DNA of 64,000 bases from Glycomyces tenuis DSM 44171 (GTDB lineage: Bacteria; Actinomycetota; Actinomycetes; Mycobacteriales; Micromonosporaceae), in assembly GCF_000427885.1 (NCBI RefSeq), contig NZ_ATYW01000017.1, positions 62,001 through 126,000 of the forward strand, in the 5' to 3' direction. The notes beneath the pieces were generated by a model. The model did not search any database. It saw only the letters and a program-made list of their open reading frames with translations, and was not told the DNA's origin. Of the stretch, positions 32,233-41,581 are shown piece after piece. The position numbers were made by a program, and so were the translations under genes. Numbering within the stretch: position 1 is the first letter of the stretch; every line of letters starts with the position of its first letter.

Positions 32233-34470
32233 TCAGTTTCCTTCACTGGAGATTGCAAGCGCTTCCTCCACAGTACCGCCGTTGACCAGGCACAACACCG
32301 CTGGTCCATACTTGTCCAACTTGGACTTACCGATGCCGTGGAGGGAGGCCAACTCAGTGTCGGATGCCGGACAGCGCTCTGCAATGGCGATCAAGGTCAC
32401 ATCAGTGAACACGGTGAAGGCCGGTTTGCCACCCTCCTTGGCGACGGTGACGCGCCACTCCCGGAGTCGCTCGAACAGCTCTTCGTCCATTGTCGACGGA
32501 CAGTCGGGGCAATGCCCCAGCTTGCGGTCCCGCGCATCGGTCAGCGGCTTGCCGCAGCCCGAGCAGTCGAGCACCTTCGCCGGTTTCCGCGTCCGCTGGC
32601 GCGGCCCGGCCGCCGAGGGCTCGGGCGCGCGGGGGAAGCCGCCGAGCCCGAGCGGGGCGAGGTAGCGGCTGAGCCGCCTCTCGCGCCCGCCCGGGTTGCG
32701 CGAGAGGCCGTACGAGAGTTGCAGCCACTCGCGGGCGCGCGTGATGCCCACGTACAGCAGCCGCCGCTCCTCCTCCAAGGCGTCGTCGGTGCGGGCGAAC
32801 GTCGTCGGGAGCGTGCCGTCGGCCAGGCCGACGAGGAACACCGCGTCCCACTCGAGGCCCTTGGCCGAGTGCAGGCTGGCGAGGGTCACGCCTTCGACGG
32901 CCGGGGCGTGCTGCTCCGCGGCGCGGCGGCCGAGCTCGGCGCAGAACTCCTCCAGGGACGGACCTGAGCCGTCGGCCGCCGCGGTCTGCTCCGCACTCGA
33001 CCCATCGTTCGCTCCGCGCTGCTCCGCACTCGACCCATCGTTCGCTCCGCGCTGCTCCGCGCTGGATTCACTGTTCGCTCCGCGCTGCTCCGCGAACTGC
33101 TCGGCGAGGCCCACCAGGGCCGCCACCGCCTCGTACTGCTCCCGCTGCGCTCCGCCGGAAGGCGCGGCGCCCGGCCGCCAGCCGACCGCCTCCAGCGCCG
33201 CCGGGACGGCCTCGACCAGCGGCAACTCGCCGATGTCGTTCTTGGCGGCCGCGCGCAGCGCCACGACGGCCTGGCGCACCTCGGGCCGATCGAAGAACCG
33301 CGCCGCGCCGGTCACCACGGTCGGCACGCCGTAGGAGGCCATCGCCTCCTCGTACGCCTGCGACTGGGCGTTGGTGCGGTACAGCACCGCGATCTGTGAG
33401 GCGCTGGTGCCGTCGGCGATGAGCTGGGAGCAGCGCCGGGCGACCATGTCGGCCTCCTCGGCCTCGTCCTTGAACGTCTCGGCGAACACCTCCGGCCCGG
33501 TCGGGCGCTGGCCGACCAGTTCGAGCCGCATCGCCGCCTCGCGGCCCTTCGACTCGGCGATGATGCTGTTGGCCAGCCCCACCACCTGCGGCGTGGACCG
33601 GTAGTCGCGCACCAGGCGTATCAGGGCGGCCGACTCGTGGCGGCGGGTGAAGTCGAGCAGGTACCGCGAGGTGGCGCCGGTGAAGGAGTAGATGGTCTGG
33701 CTGGCGTCGCCGACGACGGTGATGTCGTCCCGGTCGCCGAGCCACGCGTCGAGCAGCCGCTGCTGGAGCGGGGTGACGTCCTGGTACTCGTCGACGACGA
33801 AGAAGCGGTACTGGCTGCGGATCCGGTCGGCGGCGGCCTCGTCCTCGGTGATCATGTCCGCGGTGTGGGCGAGCACGTCGGCGAAGTCCATCAGCCCCGA
33901 GCGCCGCTTGCCCTCGACATAGGCCGCGTAGACCTTGGCGACGTCTTCGGGGGCGGCGGGCGCGTCGCGGCCGAGCTTGGCGATGGCCGCGACGTAGTCG
34001 TCGGGCCCGATGAGCGACGATGCGGCCCACTCGATCTCGGTGGTGAGGTCGAAGTTCTTGGCGCGGGAGGTCTTGAGGCCGGTGCGGGCCGCGGCGATGG
34101 CGACGAACTTGAGGGAGGAGTCGACCAGCTCGGGCATGCCGCCGCCGAAGCGGCGGGCGCCGAAGTAGCGCAGCTGCCGCAGCGCCGCGGAGTGGAAGGT
34201 GCGGGCGTTGACGCCGGTGACGCCGAGCCCGCGCAGCCGGTCCCGCATCTCCCCCGCGGCCCGGGCGGTGAAGGTCACGGCCGTGACGTGCTGGCCGCGC
34301 ATGTCGCCCCGCCGTACGCGCCAGGCGATCCGGTGGGTGACGGCGCGGGTCTTGCCGGTGCCGGCGCCCGCGAGGATGCACACCGGCCCGGCGTCGGCGG
34401 TCACCGCCTCGCGCTGCTCAGGGTCGAGATCGGCTAGGAGTTGATCGAGTTCCCGGTCGCGCGAAGTCAC
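32233..34470 (-). CDS. uvrD2: ATP-dependent DNA helicase UvrD2
   Basis: 745 aa. GTG at 34470 matches the family start (RELDQLLADLDPEQREAV). Walker A AGAGTGKT (34-41), FVVDEYQDVTPLQQ, GDASQTIYSFTGA, LRLVRDYRST-type motif, TLASLHSAKGLEWDAVFL and ITRARE cover the SF1A motifs. A tetracysteine element (CSGCGKPL...CPDC) leads to a C-terminal HRDC domain (LASLHGIGKSKLDKYGPAVL), the layout of mycobacterial UvrD2, a 3'-5' DNA repair helicase. Three 33-bp tandem repeats (32986-33084) insert repeated EQRGANDGSSA units in the region between the helicase motifs. Confidence 0.94.
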   Translation of the reverse strand: MTSRDRELDQLLADLDPEQREAVTADAGPVCILAGAGTGKTRAVTHRIAWRVRRGDMRGQHVTAVTFTARAAGEMRDRLRGLGVTGVNARTFHSAALRQLRYFGARRFGGGMPELVDSSLKFVAIAAARTGLKTSRAKNFDLTTEIEWAASSLIGPDDYVAAIAKLGRDAPAAPEDVAKVYAAYVEGKRRSGLMDFADVLAHTADMITEDEAAADRIRSQYRFFVVDEYQDVTPLQQRLLDAWLGDRDDITVVGDASQTIYSFTGATSRYLLDFTRRHESAALIRLVRDYRSTPQVVGLANSIIAESKGREAAMRLELVGQRPTGPEVFAETFKDEAEEADMVARRCSQLIADGTSASQIAVLYRTNAQSQAYEEAMASYGVPTVVTGAARFFDRPEVRQAVVALRAAAKNDIGELPLVEAVPAALEAVGWRPGAAPSGGAQREQYEAVAALVGLAEQFAEQRGANSESSAEQRGANDGSSAEQRGANDGSSAEQTAAADGSGPSLEEFCAELGRRAAEQHAPAVEGVTLASLHSAKGLEWDAVFLVGLADGTLPTTFARTDDALEEERRLLYVGITRAREWLQLSYGLSRNPGGRERRLSRYLAPLGLGGFPRAPEPSAAGPRQRTRKPAKVLDCSGCGKPLTDARDRKLGHCPDCPSTMDEELFERLREWRVTVAKEGGKPAFTVFTDVTLIAIAERCPASDTELASLHGIGKSKLDKYGPAVLCLVNGGTVEEALAISSEGN
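32986..33084. repeat. Three tandem 33-bp repeats inside uvrD2
   Basis: Units at 32986, 33019 and 33052; the first two are identical and the third has changed at a few positions. Each is 11 codons, so copy-number change keeps the frame. A partial fourth unit follows. Confidence 0.85.
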
Positions 34471-34617
34471 CCCGACAGTGTCGCAGAGTCCTGTGACAGG
34501 CTCGTGGCCCTGCCCGGTGCCCCGGCGGCGGGGTGTGCGAACGGACACCACGGGCGCCGCTTCGCGCGGAATGCCGCGTGCGCGCTTCGCGTTAGGGTTC
34601 ATGACGAAGGAGGATCC

Positions 34618-34863
34618 ATGATCACCATGTACAGCACCACGTGGTGCGGTTACTGCAGACGGCTGAAGAGCGGGCTCGACCGTGAGGGCATCCTGTACAA
34701 GGAGGTCAACATCGAGGACGATCCCGAGGCCGCCGACTGGGTCATGGGTGTCAACGGCGGCAACCAGACGGTGCCGACGGTGCGCGGGACCGGCCCTTCC
34801 GGCGAGGAGTTCGCGTTGACGAACCCGAGCGTGGGCCAGATCAAGGCGGCGCTCGGCGGCTGA
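34618..34863 (+). CDS. mrx1: Mycoredoxin (glutaredoxin-like)
   Basis: 81 aa. YSTTWCGYCRRLKSGLD has the C10-G-Y-C13 active site; later TVPTVR holds the cis-Pro and thiol-binding TVP motif. CGYC and the short length match mycoredoxin-1, which reduces mycothiol-protein disulfides. GAAGGAGG lies 6 nt before the ATG. Divergent from uvrD2, as Rv3198A is to Rv3198c. Confidence 0.9.
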   Translation: MITMYSTTWCGYCRRLKSGLDREGILYKEVNIEDDPEAADWVMGVNGGNQTVPTVRGTGPSGEEFALTNPSVGQIKAALGG

Positions 34864-35165
34864 GCCGCCCGTCGCGCCCGCGGGCGCCGGGTGCTCCCCG
34901 GTCACGACGACGGCCGAACGGCCAGTGGCGTTTCCGCGAGCATCGCGCACTCCCCCGGCCGCGACGGCGGCGGTCGATGCCGCGCGAGTGAAGCCCGCCC
35001 CTCGACGCCGAACGCGAAGCGGTCGAGACCACTCGGCGCCGCGCGCGAGCGACGGCCGCGCATCGGCGGTGCCGCAAGGATGTCAGAGAGGCGCGGGCTC
35101 CCGTCCCGTGGCGCTCCCACACCCGTGGCGCCGCAGGCGAAACCGATAAAAGACGAGATTGGCGC
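34864..35165. other. GC-rich intergenic stretch
   Basis: No gene with a ribosome site or a recognisable product on either strand. It separates the mycoredoxin gene from the small-RNA-like unit at 35167-35316. Confidence 0.4.
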
Positions 35166-35166
35166 T

Positions 35167-35316
35167 TGACTTGTGCCACATGCCGAGACTATGGTCACGT
35201 TTAGGACACAGAGCCGGTAACATGCTCTATAGTTGAGTCGTCAAGCTTGCTTGGCTGCTTCGAGGGGTGGCAGCCAAGCATTCAGGCCCGGGATGGATCC
35301 GTCCCGGGCCTTTTCT
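35167..35316 (+). ncRNA. Candidate small RNA or leader RNA with intrinsic terminator
   Basis: A TTGACT hexamer at 35167 and TATGGT 18 bp on could be a promoter. About 60 nt later comes a perfect 10-bp hairpin GCTTGGCTGC/GCAGCCAAGC (about 35246-35276), then a strong terminator AGGCCCGGGA/TCCCGGGCCT with TTTTCT at 35284-35316. No protein frame with a ribosome site spans it. It ends 125 bp before the EamA transporter gene, so it may be an attenuating leader for that gene or an independent RNA. I recognise no known riboswitch or 6C RNA here. Confidence 0.5.
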
Positions 35317-35440
35317 CTGCCCCCGCGCAGACGGCGCGCCACCGGACCTGGGTTCTCCCGTCCGGGCTCGCCGCCCCGTCCCGGTCGCCCCGCCGAGCCG
35401 CGCATCGGCTCGGCGGCCTTCGCCCATGAGGAGCCGCCCG

Positions 35441-36400
35441 ATGTCGTCCCCCCGAGCCGCTCTCGGCGTCGTCCTGATCCTCCTGGCATCCGTGTTCTTC
35501 GGCGTCTGCGGTCCTTTCGGCAAGGTCGTCATCCAGGCCGGTCTGACGCCGGTCCAGGTGACGTGGCTGCGCATCGTCGGCGTCGGCCTCATCGCCGTCG
35601 CCGCGGCGATCTGGCCGCTGCTGCGGGCCCGCCGCCACGGGCCGAAACCGCCGCTGGCGGCGCTGGTCCTGTTCGGGCTCACCGCCATCGCCGGCGTCCA
35701 GGCCTTCTACTTCGTCGCCGTCGAGCGGCTCCCCGTCGGCATCGCCCTGCTGCTGGAGTTCATGGGCCCCATCGTCGTCGTCGCCTGGGTCCGGTTCGTG
35801 CGCCGCAGCCCGCTGCCGCGTGCCGCCGTGGTCGGCGCGCTGCTCAGCCTCGCGGGGCTGTGCATCGTCGTCGAGGTGTGGTCCGGGCTGCGGCTGGACG
35901 CCGTCGGGCTGCTGGCCGGCTCGGCCGCCGCGGCCTGCCAGGCCACCTATTTCCTCTCCGGCGAGCGGCTCACCGCGAAGGTGGACGTGCGGGTCATGCT
36001 CGCCGTCGGCTTCACCGTCGGCACCATTGCGCTCGCGCCGCTGGCCGCGCCGTGGGCGATGGACTGGGCCTCGCTGTCGTCGCCGGTGACGCTCCTCGGC
36101 GCCGAGGCCACGAGCCTCGCCAGCCTCGTCGCGCTCGTCGTCTGCACCGCCGTGGCGTACACGCTCGGCCTGACCGGGCTGCGGTTCCTGTCCGCGCCGG
36201 TGGCCGGGGCGATCGGCTACGCCGAGGTCGTGGTGGCCGCGCTGGCCGCCTGGGCGCTGATCGGCGAGGCGCTGACGGTGCCGCAGATCATCGGCGGCCT
36301 GGTCGTCATCGCCGGTGTCTTCACCGCCCAGCGGGCCGTCGCGAAGCGCCGCGCCCCCGACGACGAGGACGAAGCCGAGCTGGCGCCGACGGCGGTCTAG
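35441..36400 (+). CDS. EamA/DMT-family transporter
   Basis: 319 aa with ten hydrophobic helices in two EamA repeats (first about 5-140: ASVFFGVCGPFGKVVIQAGLTP; second about 150-300: LAGSAAAACQATYFL, ending APVAGAIGYAEVVVAALAAWALIGEAL). The family exports amino acids or other metabolites (RhtA-like). ATG at 35441 has GAGGAG 6 nt upstream. Its TAG overlaps the stop of the convergent nudC gene within CTAG. Confidence 0.88.
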   Translation: MSSPRAALGVVLILLASVFFGVCGPFGKVVIQAGLTPVQVTWLRIVGVGLIAVAAAIWPLLRARRHGPKPPLAALVLFGLTAIAGVQAFYFVAVERLPVGIALLLEFMGPIVVVAWVRFVRRSPLPRAAVVGALLSLAGLCIVVEVWSGLRLDAVGLLAGSAAAACQATYFLSGERLTAKVDVRVMLAVGFTVGTIALAPLAAPWAMDWASLSSPVTLLGAEATSLASLVALVVCTAVAYTLGLTGLRFLSAPVAGAIGYAEVVVAALAAWALIGEALTVPQIIGGLVVIAGVFTAQRAVAKRRAPDDEDEAELAPTAV

Positions 36401-37266
36401 CCTTCGGCGAGCCAGCCCTCGATGAGGAACCTGGCGACCGAGATCCGCACCGCGCTCGGCGTGTCCCGATCGGTCTCGATCCACATGCGGCGCACCTCCT
36501 CGCGGGTGAACCAGCGGGCGTCGACGATCTCGTCCTCCTGGATCCGCAGCTCCTGGGAGGGGTCGGCGCTGGCCCGGTAGGCGAGCATCAGCGACCTGGG
36601 GTAGGGCCACGGCTGGCTCGAGACGTAGGCGAGCCGGTCGAGCTTGATGCCGGTCTCCTCGCCGACTTCGCGGTGCACGGCGGCCTCGGCGGACTCGCCC
36701 GGTTCCACGAACCCGGCGATGCAGGCGTAGCGGGCCTTCCGCACCGATGCGGACGAGCCGCCGTAGCGGCGGTGATGGGCGAGCAGGACCCGGTCGGCGC
36801 CGTCGTCGATGAGGACGATGACGGCCGGGTCGGTGCGCGGGAACACGCGGTCGCCCGCGGCGGTCTCCAGTTCCCATCCCGCCTGCGCGGGCGCGAGCTC
36901 CTCGCCGGTCGTCGGGTGGTACCGGTAGGCGGAGCGCCAGTGCATCATCGCGATGGCCTCCACGGCGACCGCGAGGTCGCGGCGGTTCCAGTGGCCGCCG
37001 ATCCAGCGGGTGGGCAGGCCGTCGGGGACGCTGCCGATGACGGCGAACACCGGCGGGTCCTCGCCGCCGAGGTAGACGCGCTCGCCTTCGGGCGCGGTCT
37101 CGGCGTCGAAGTAGCGCAGGCCGTCCTCGTCGGCGTCGATCCGGTCGGCCGCGGGGTCGCAGACGACGATCTGGGCCCGCTGCCAGGCGTCGGAGATCCA
37201 TTCGGGCTCCCAGCGGTGCTCGGCGCACCGGTCGAGCGCCTCGATCGCCAGGGGCGGGCGGTTCAC
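36397..37266 (-). CDS. nudC: NADH pyrophosphatase NudC-like Nudix hydrolase lacking the zinc ribbon cysteines
   Basis: 289 aa. Nudix box GFVEPGESAEAAVHREVGEETGI (about 190-212) and, 17 residues on, SQPWPYPRSLMLAY, the NudC-type signature for NAD(H). The motif FPRTDPAVI before the box is also family-typical. The CxxC...CxxC zinc ribbon normally found ahead of it is absent: the region reads AYRYHPTTGEELAPAQAGW with no Cys. It hydrolyses NADH and can remove NAD caps from RNA. GTG at 37266 overlaps the stop of the M16 gene (GTGA). Confidence 0.87.
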   Translation of the reverse strand: MNRPPLAIEALDRCAEHRWEPEWISDAWQRAQIVVCDPAADRIDADEDGLRYFDAETAPEGERVYLGGEDPPVFAVIGSVPDGLPTRWIGGHWNRRDLAVAVEAIAMMHWRSAYRYHPTTGEELAPAQAGWELETAAGDRVFPRTDPAVIVLIDDGADRVLLAHHRRYGGSSASVRKARYACIAGFVEPGESAEAAVHREVGEETGIKLDRLAYVSSQPWPYPRSLMLAYRASADPSQELRIQEDEIVDARWFTREEVRRMWIETDRDTPSAVRISVARFLIEGWLAEG

Positions 37267-38573
37267 AGGACCTCGATCTCGGCGATTTCGGAGAGCGGCG
37301 CGGTGACGTGGGAGCCGTCGCCGAGGATGACGGTGACCGCGCCCTCGGGGCTCATCCGCTCGGCGGCGACGCGCTTGATGTCGGTCGGGGTGACCGCGCG
37401 CAGCCGCTCGGAGTGCTCGGCGAGCCACGACAGCGGCAGGCCGCAGGAGGCGAGCGCGGACGTGTAGTTCGCGATGCCGGCCTGGGTGGCGGTGGCGAGT
37501 TTCACCGAGCCGAGCGCGTAGCGGCGGGCCAGGTCGAGCTCGGCCTCGTCGGGCGGGTTCTCGGCCATGCCGCGCAGTTCGGCGACGACTTCGGCCAGCG
37601 CCGGCGCGGTCACCTCGGTGGCGACGTCGACGCTGGTCAGCTGCACCGAACCGGCCGGTGAATGGTCCACTCTGGATCGCGGCGAGTAGCCGTAGCCCTT
37701 GGATTCGCGCAGGTTCATGACCAGGCGCGAGGTGAAGTAGCCGCCGTAGATCAGGTTCGCCAGGTGCTGCGCGGCGTTGTCGGCGTGGGTGCGCGCCACG
37801 GCGGGGTAGGCGACGCGGATCGCGGACTGGACCGAGCCGGGCCGGTCGGCCAGGACGATCGGGCCGGGCGCCGGCTGCGGCAGCGGCTCCATGTGCCGCG
37901 GTTCGCCGACGCCGTTCCAGGAGCTCAGGGACTTCTCGATGGCGGCCCAGGTCGCGTCGGGGTCGATGTCGCCGACGATGATGAGGCGCGCCCCGGTCGG
38001 GTGGAGGCGGGAGGCGTGGAGGGCGCGCACGGCCTCGCGTTCGACGGCGGCGACCTCGGCCGCGGTCGGCTGCTGGTGGCCGTAGGGGTGCTCGCCCCAC
38101 AGGCGGGCGTCGAGCGCCCGGGAGACCTGGAACTCGGGCTGCTGCTCGGCGACGGAGAGGCCGTCGATCATGCGGGACCGCTCGACGCCGAGCGGCCCTT
38201 CGGGGTAGTCGGCGGCGGTGAGGAGCTCGCCGAGGACGTCGAGCAGCTCGCCCAGGCCGCTGGCGAGGCAGTTGCCGGAGGCGGCGATCCGGTCGGGGTC
38301 GGCTCCGGCGCCGAGACTGCCGCCGACGCCTTGGAGGCGCTGGGCGATCTGGGTCATCGTCGAGGACTCGGTGCCGGAGAACAGGGCGGCGGCCAGGAGG
38401 TCGGCGACGGCGAGGTCGGCGTGCGCGGCCGGGATCGACAGGCGCACTTCGGCCAGCGGGACGCCCGGCCTGCGGACCAGCGTCACCGACAACCCGTTGG
38501 GCAGGGCGCGCTCGACCGGGGTCGGCAGCGCGAGCGGGACTTCCGGCGACAGTGCCGGTACGGCGGTGCTCAC
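37263..38573 (-). CDS. M16 peptidase-like protein, inactive-type partner
   Basis: 436 aa. Two M16 half-domains are visible (VERALPNGLSVTLVRRPGVPLAEV; second with RVAYPAVARTHADNAAQHLANLIYGG and MNLRESKGYGYSPRS), but the HxxEH zinc motif is replaced by ADLLAAALFSGTESS. It should pair with the active M16 subunit encoded just upstream (38570-39871), an arrangement seen in bacterial M16B heterodimers. GTG at 38573 overlaps the upstream stop, and its own stop overlaps the nudC start. Confidence 0.9.
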   Translation of the reverse strand: MSTAVPALSPEVPLALPTPVERALPNGLSVTLVRRPGVPLAEVRLSIPAAHADLAVADLLAAALFSGTESSTMTQIAQRLQGVGGSLGAGADPDRIAASGNCLASGLGELLDVLGELLTAADYPEGPLGVERSRMIDGLSVAEQQPEFQVSRALDARLWGEHPYGHQQPTAAEVAAVEREAVRALHASRLHPTGARLIIVGDIDPDATWAAIEKSLSSWNGVGEPRHMEPLPQPAPGPIVLADRPGSVQSAIRVAYPAVARTHADNAAQHLANLIYGGYFTSRLVMNLRESKGYGYSPRSRVDHSPAGSVQLTSVDVATEVTAPALAEVVAELRGMAENPPDEAELDLARRYALGSVKLATATQAGIANYTSALASCGLPLSWLAEHSERLRAVTPTDIKRVAAERMSPEGAVTVILGDGSHVTAPLSEIAEIEVL

Positions 38574-39871
38574 TGGTTTCCTCCGGGAACGACTTCGATG
38601 ACGGCGCGGCGGTTCGGGGTCAGGGTGGCGGCGGCCCGCGCGACGGACTCGGCGGTGACCTCGCCCAGGAGCGTGGCGAACCTGGTGGCGTAGCGGGCGT
38701 CGCCGTGGAAGACCTCGGCGGTGGCCAGGCGGCGGGAGCGGCCCATGACCGAGTCGTCGCCGCGCAGCAGCTGGGCGGCGACGCGGGCCTTGACGCGGCC
38801 GAGTTCGGCCTCGTCGAGGCCGTCGGCGACGCGGGCGAGCTCTTCGCCGACGCCGGCCATGACGGTGTCGGCGTCGCCGGTCGGCGGCAGGAACGCCTGG
38901 ATGAGCAGGGCGGTCGGGCCTCTGGAGGCGAAGGGCTCGGCCATGAAGGTGGCGTGGGCGGCGACGGCGGTGGCGGTGCGGTCGCGGTGGACGAGGCGCT
39001 CGACCAGGCGGGAGGCGTCGCCGTCGGTGAGGAGCTCGCCGAGGACGACGTAGGGCAGGAAGCCGGTCAGCTCGGTCACGGGGTCGGGGGTGCGCCAGGC
39101 CATGGCGACGGCCGGGAGCGTGGCCCGCTCGTCGACGTAGGACTCGCGGCGCTCTTCGTCCAGGTCCGGTTCGGCGAAGGAGGGCAGGACCGGGGCGGGG
39201 CGGGCCGCGACGTCGCCGAAGTGCTTCTCGACCAGGGCGCGGGCGGCCGCGGGCTCGAAGTCGCCGGCGACGGAGAGGACGGCGTTGGAGGCCGGGTAGT
39301 AGGCGTCGAAGAAGGCCTGGGCCTCCTCGACGGTGGCGGCCTCGAGGTCGTCGAAGGAGCCGTAGCCGTCGTGGGCGTTGGGGAAGGTGTCGAACATGAC
39401 CGGCGGGAGCTTGAGCCAGGGGAAGCCGCCGTAGGGCCGGTTGAGGACGTTGACCCGGATCTCCTCTTTGACGACGCTGACCTGGTTCTCGAGGTTCTCG
39501 GCGGTGATCGCCGGGCCCCGCATGCGGTCGGCCTCCAGGAACAGGGCCAGCTCCAGGCCGTTCGCGGGGAGGAGGTTGAAGTAGTCGGTGTAGTCGATGT
39601 GGGTCGAGCCGTTGAAGGTGCCGCCCGCGGACTGGACGTGCCGCATGTGCTCGGCCTTGCCGACGTTGTGCGAGCCCTGGAACATCATGTGCTCGAACAG
39701 GTGCGCGAATCCGGTCCGGCCCTCGGGCTCCGAACGCATGCCGACGTCGTACACCACCGCCACGCCGACCACCGGAGCGCCGGGGTCGGGGGCCAGGACC
39801 ACCCGCAGTCCGTTGTCGAGCCGGAAGGTCTCGATCGCGAACGCCGGTGCGGGAATCGTCGCAACAGTCAT
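38570..39871 (-). CDS. M16 zinc peptidase, active subunit
   Basis: 433 aa. FAHLFEHMMFQGS gives the inverted zinc motif H57-F-E-H61 with the downstream acidic ligand in ENQVSVVKEEIR. DYTDYFNLLPANGLELALFLEADRM is family-typical, and a second M16 half-domain follows. It probably processes small peptides in a clam-shell chamber with the inactive partner next door. ATG at 39871 opens a coupled run: M16 active, M16 partner, nudC. Confidence 0.93.
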   Translation of the reverse strand: MTVATIPAPAFAIETFRLDNGLRVVLAPDPGAPVVGVAVVYDVGMRSEPEGRTGFAHLFEHMMFQGSHNVGKAEHMRHVQSAGGTFNGSTHIDYTDYFNLLPANGLELALFLEADRMRGPAITAENLENQVSVVKEEIRVNVLNRPYGGFPWLKLPPVMFDTFPNAHDGYGSFDDLEAATVEEAQAFFDAYYPASNAVLSVAGDFEPAAARALVEKHFGDVAARPAPVLPSFAEPDLDEERRESYVDERATLPAVAMAWRTPDPVTELTGFLPYVVLGELLTDGDASRLVERLVHRDRTATAVAAHATFMAEPFASRGPTALLIQAFLPPTGDADTVMAGVGEELARVADGLDEAELGRVKARVAAQLLRGDDSVMGRSRRLATAEVFHGDARYATRFATLLGEVTAESVARAAATLTPNRRAVIEVVPGGNQ

Positions 39872-40090
39872 GGCCAGACCCTATCTCAAGAGACCGCGCG
39901 GTGTTGATCACAGAAACTTGGATCCCGTACGTTCACCTGCTTCACTTGCCAACTGTGAACAGGTGGTACACGATCTCCGACCGCGGCGCTCGGCGCGTCG
40001 CGGCCTCGTGCTGCCGAATGTGCGCCGTCTGAGGGCCCCCACGTCCGCCGCGCCCCGAAGCGGCAGTGAACCCACGGCGAAAGCGATTCA

Positions 40091-40870
40091 ATGTCCAAGC
40101 CCAGCATCCGCCTGTCCGGCGTGAGCAAACGCTTCGGCGCCACCGTCGCGCTCGACGGCGTCGACCTCGAGGTCCAGCCCGGCGAGATCTTCGGCATCCT
40201 CGGCCGCTCGGGGGCGGGCAAGTCCACGCTGCTGCGCACCGTCAACCTCCTCACCAGGCCCGACGAGGGGACCGTCCACGTCGACGGAGCCGAGCTCACC
40301 GCCCTGCGAGGGCGCGAGCTGCGGGCCGCGCGGGCGGGGACGGCGATGATCTTCCAGCATTTCAACCTGCTGTCCAACCGCAACGCCGCCTCCAATGTGG
40401 CGCTGCCGTTGCGCTTCGCGGGGGTTCCCCGCGCCGCGCGCCGCGCCCGCTCGGTCGAACTGCTCGACCTGGTGGGCCTGGCCGACAAGGCCCGCGCCTA
40501 CCCCGGGCAGCTCTCCGGCGGGCAGCGCCAGCGCCTGGCGATCGCCCGCGCCCTGGCGGCCGATCCGACCGTGCTGCTCTCCGACGAGGCCACCAGCGCG
40601 CTCGACACCGACACCACCGACGAGATCCTCGACCTGCTCGCCGAGCTCAACCGCGAGCTGGGGCTGACGATCCTGCTCATCACCCACGAGCTCGAGGTCA
40701 TCACCCGGATCTGCCACCGCGCCGCGGTGATGGAGGCCGGGCGTTTCGCCGAGACCGGCGCCGTCGCCGAGCTCTTGGGCGACCCCGACACGCGCCTGGG
40801 GTCCTCGGCGCGGCGCCTGGCCGCGCGGCTGCTCGGCGAGAGCGCCCTCGACGGGGGTGAGCGGGCGTGA
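40091..40870 (+). CDS. metN: Methionine ABC transporter ATP-binding protein MetN (short form)
   Basis: 259 aa. Walker [11 protein letters not shown]-loop FQHFNLL (the MetN-type FQHFNLL), signature LSGGQRQRL, Walker [14 protein letters not shown]-loop LITHE. The NIL regulatory domain that makes typical MetN about 340 aa is absent; the protein ends shortly after the ABC domain. It powers D/L-methionine uptake with MetI and MetQ. Stop and metI start overlap (GTGA). I see no S-box in the 219 bp upstream. Confidence 0.9.
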   Translation: MSKPSIRLSGVSKRFGATVALDGVDLEVQPGEIFGILGRSGAGKSTLLRTVNLLTRPDEGTVHVDGAELTALRGRELRAARAGTAMIFQHFNLLSNRNAASNVALPLRFAGVPRAARRARSVELLDLVGLADKARAYPGQLSGGQRQRLAIARALAADPTVLLSDEATSALDTDTTDEILDLLAELNRELGLTILLITHELEVITRICHRAAVMEAGRFAETGAVAELLGDPDTRLGSSARRLAARLLGESALDGGERA

Positions 40871-41520
40871 ACGACCGCTTGACCGAGCAGCTGTACGAGT
40901 CGCTGCTGGAGACCCTGCACATCGTCGGCGTCTCGGGGGCCTGGACGCTCCTGGGCGGCCTGGTCCTCGGCGTGATCCTCTACGTCACCTCGAAGACCGG
41001 CCCGAGGCCGCTGGCCGTGGTCAACGCGCCCCTCGGCCTGGCCGTCAACATCGGCCGCAGCGCCCCGTTCGTGCTGCTCATGGTCGCGGTGGTGCCGCTG
41101 ACCAGGGCGATCACCGGGACGACCATCGGGACCGAGGCGGCGATCGTGCCGCTGGCGGTGGCGTCCATCCCGTTCTTCGCCCGGCTCGTGGAGTCCTCGC
41201 TGCTCGAAGTGCAGCCGGGGCTGATCGAGGCGGCCCGCTCGATGGGCGCCTCGACGCCGGCCCTGGTGTGGCGCGTCGTGCTGCCGGAGGCGACGCCGGG
41301 GCTCATCCGCGGGTTCACCGTGACGCTCGTCGCGGTCGTCTCGTACTCGGCGATGGCCGGCATCGTCGGCGGCGGCGGCCTGGGCGACCTGGCCTACCGC
41401 TACGGGTACCAGCGCTTCGAGACCGAGTACATGATCTGGCCGCTGGTCGTGCTGGTCGTGCTCGTGCAGCTGTTCCAGATTCTCGGCGACCGGGGCGCCC
41501 GCACCCTCGACCGCCGCTAG
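40867..41520 (+). CDS. metI: Methionine ABC transporter permease MetI
   Basis: 217 aa, GTG start at 40867 coupled to metN. Five membrane helices; [36 protein letters not shown] is the EAA loop contacting MetN, and [27 protein letters not shown] is MetI-specific. Part of the metNIQ uptake system. Confidence 0.92.
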   Translation: MNDRLTEQLYESLLETLHIVGVSGAWTLLGGLVLGVILYVTSKTGPRPLAVVNAPLGLAVNIGRSAPFVLLMVAVVPLTRAITGTTIGTEAAIVPLAVASIPFFARLVESSLLEVQPGLIEAARSMGASTPALVWRVVLPEATPGLIRGFTVTLVAVVSYSAMAGIVGGGGLGDLAYRYGYQRFETEYMIWPLVVLVVLVQLFQILGDRGARTLDRR

Positions 41521-41581
41521 ACCCACCCCTGAACGTCCCTTGCCAACCGCATCCAGCAATTTCCTACTAAAGGAGTAGAAT

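Noticed and set aside
32986-33084. Possible CRISPR array
   Set aside because: The three 33-bp units are contiguous without spacers and lie in frame inside uvrD2.
39872-40090. SAM riboswitch or PHO box before metN
   Set aside because: CTCAAGAGACC and GTTCACCTGC recall S-box and PHO words, but the rest of the S-box is missing and the second repeat is 10 rather than 11 bp away.
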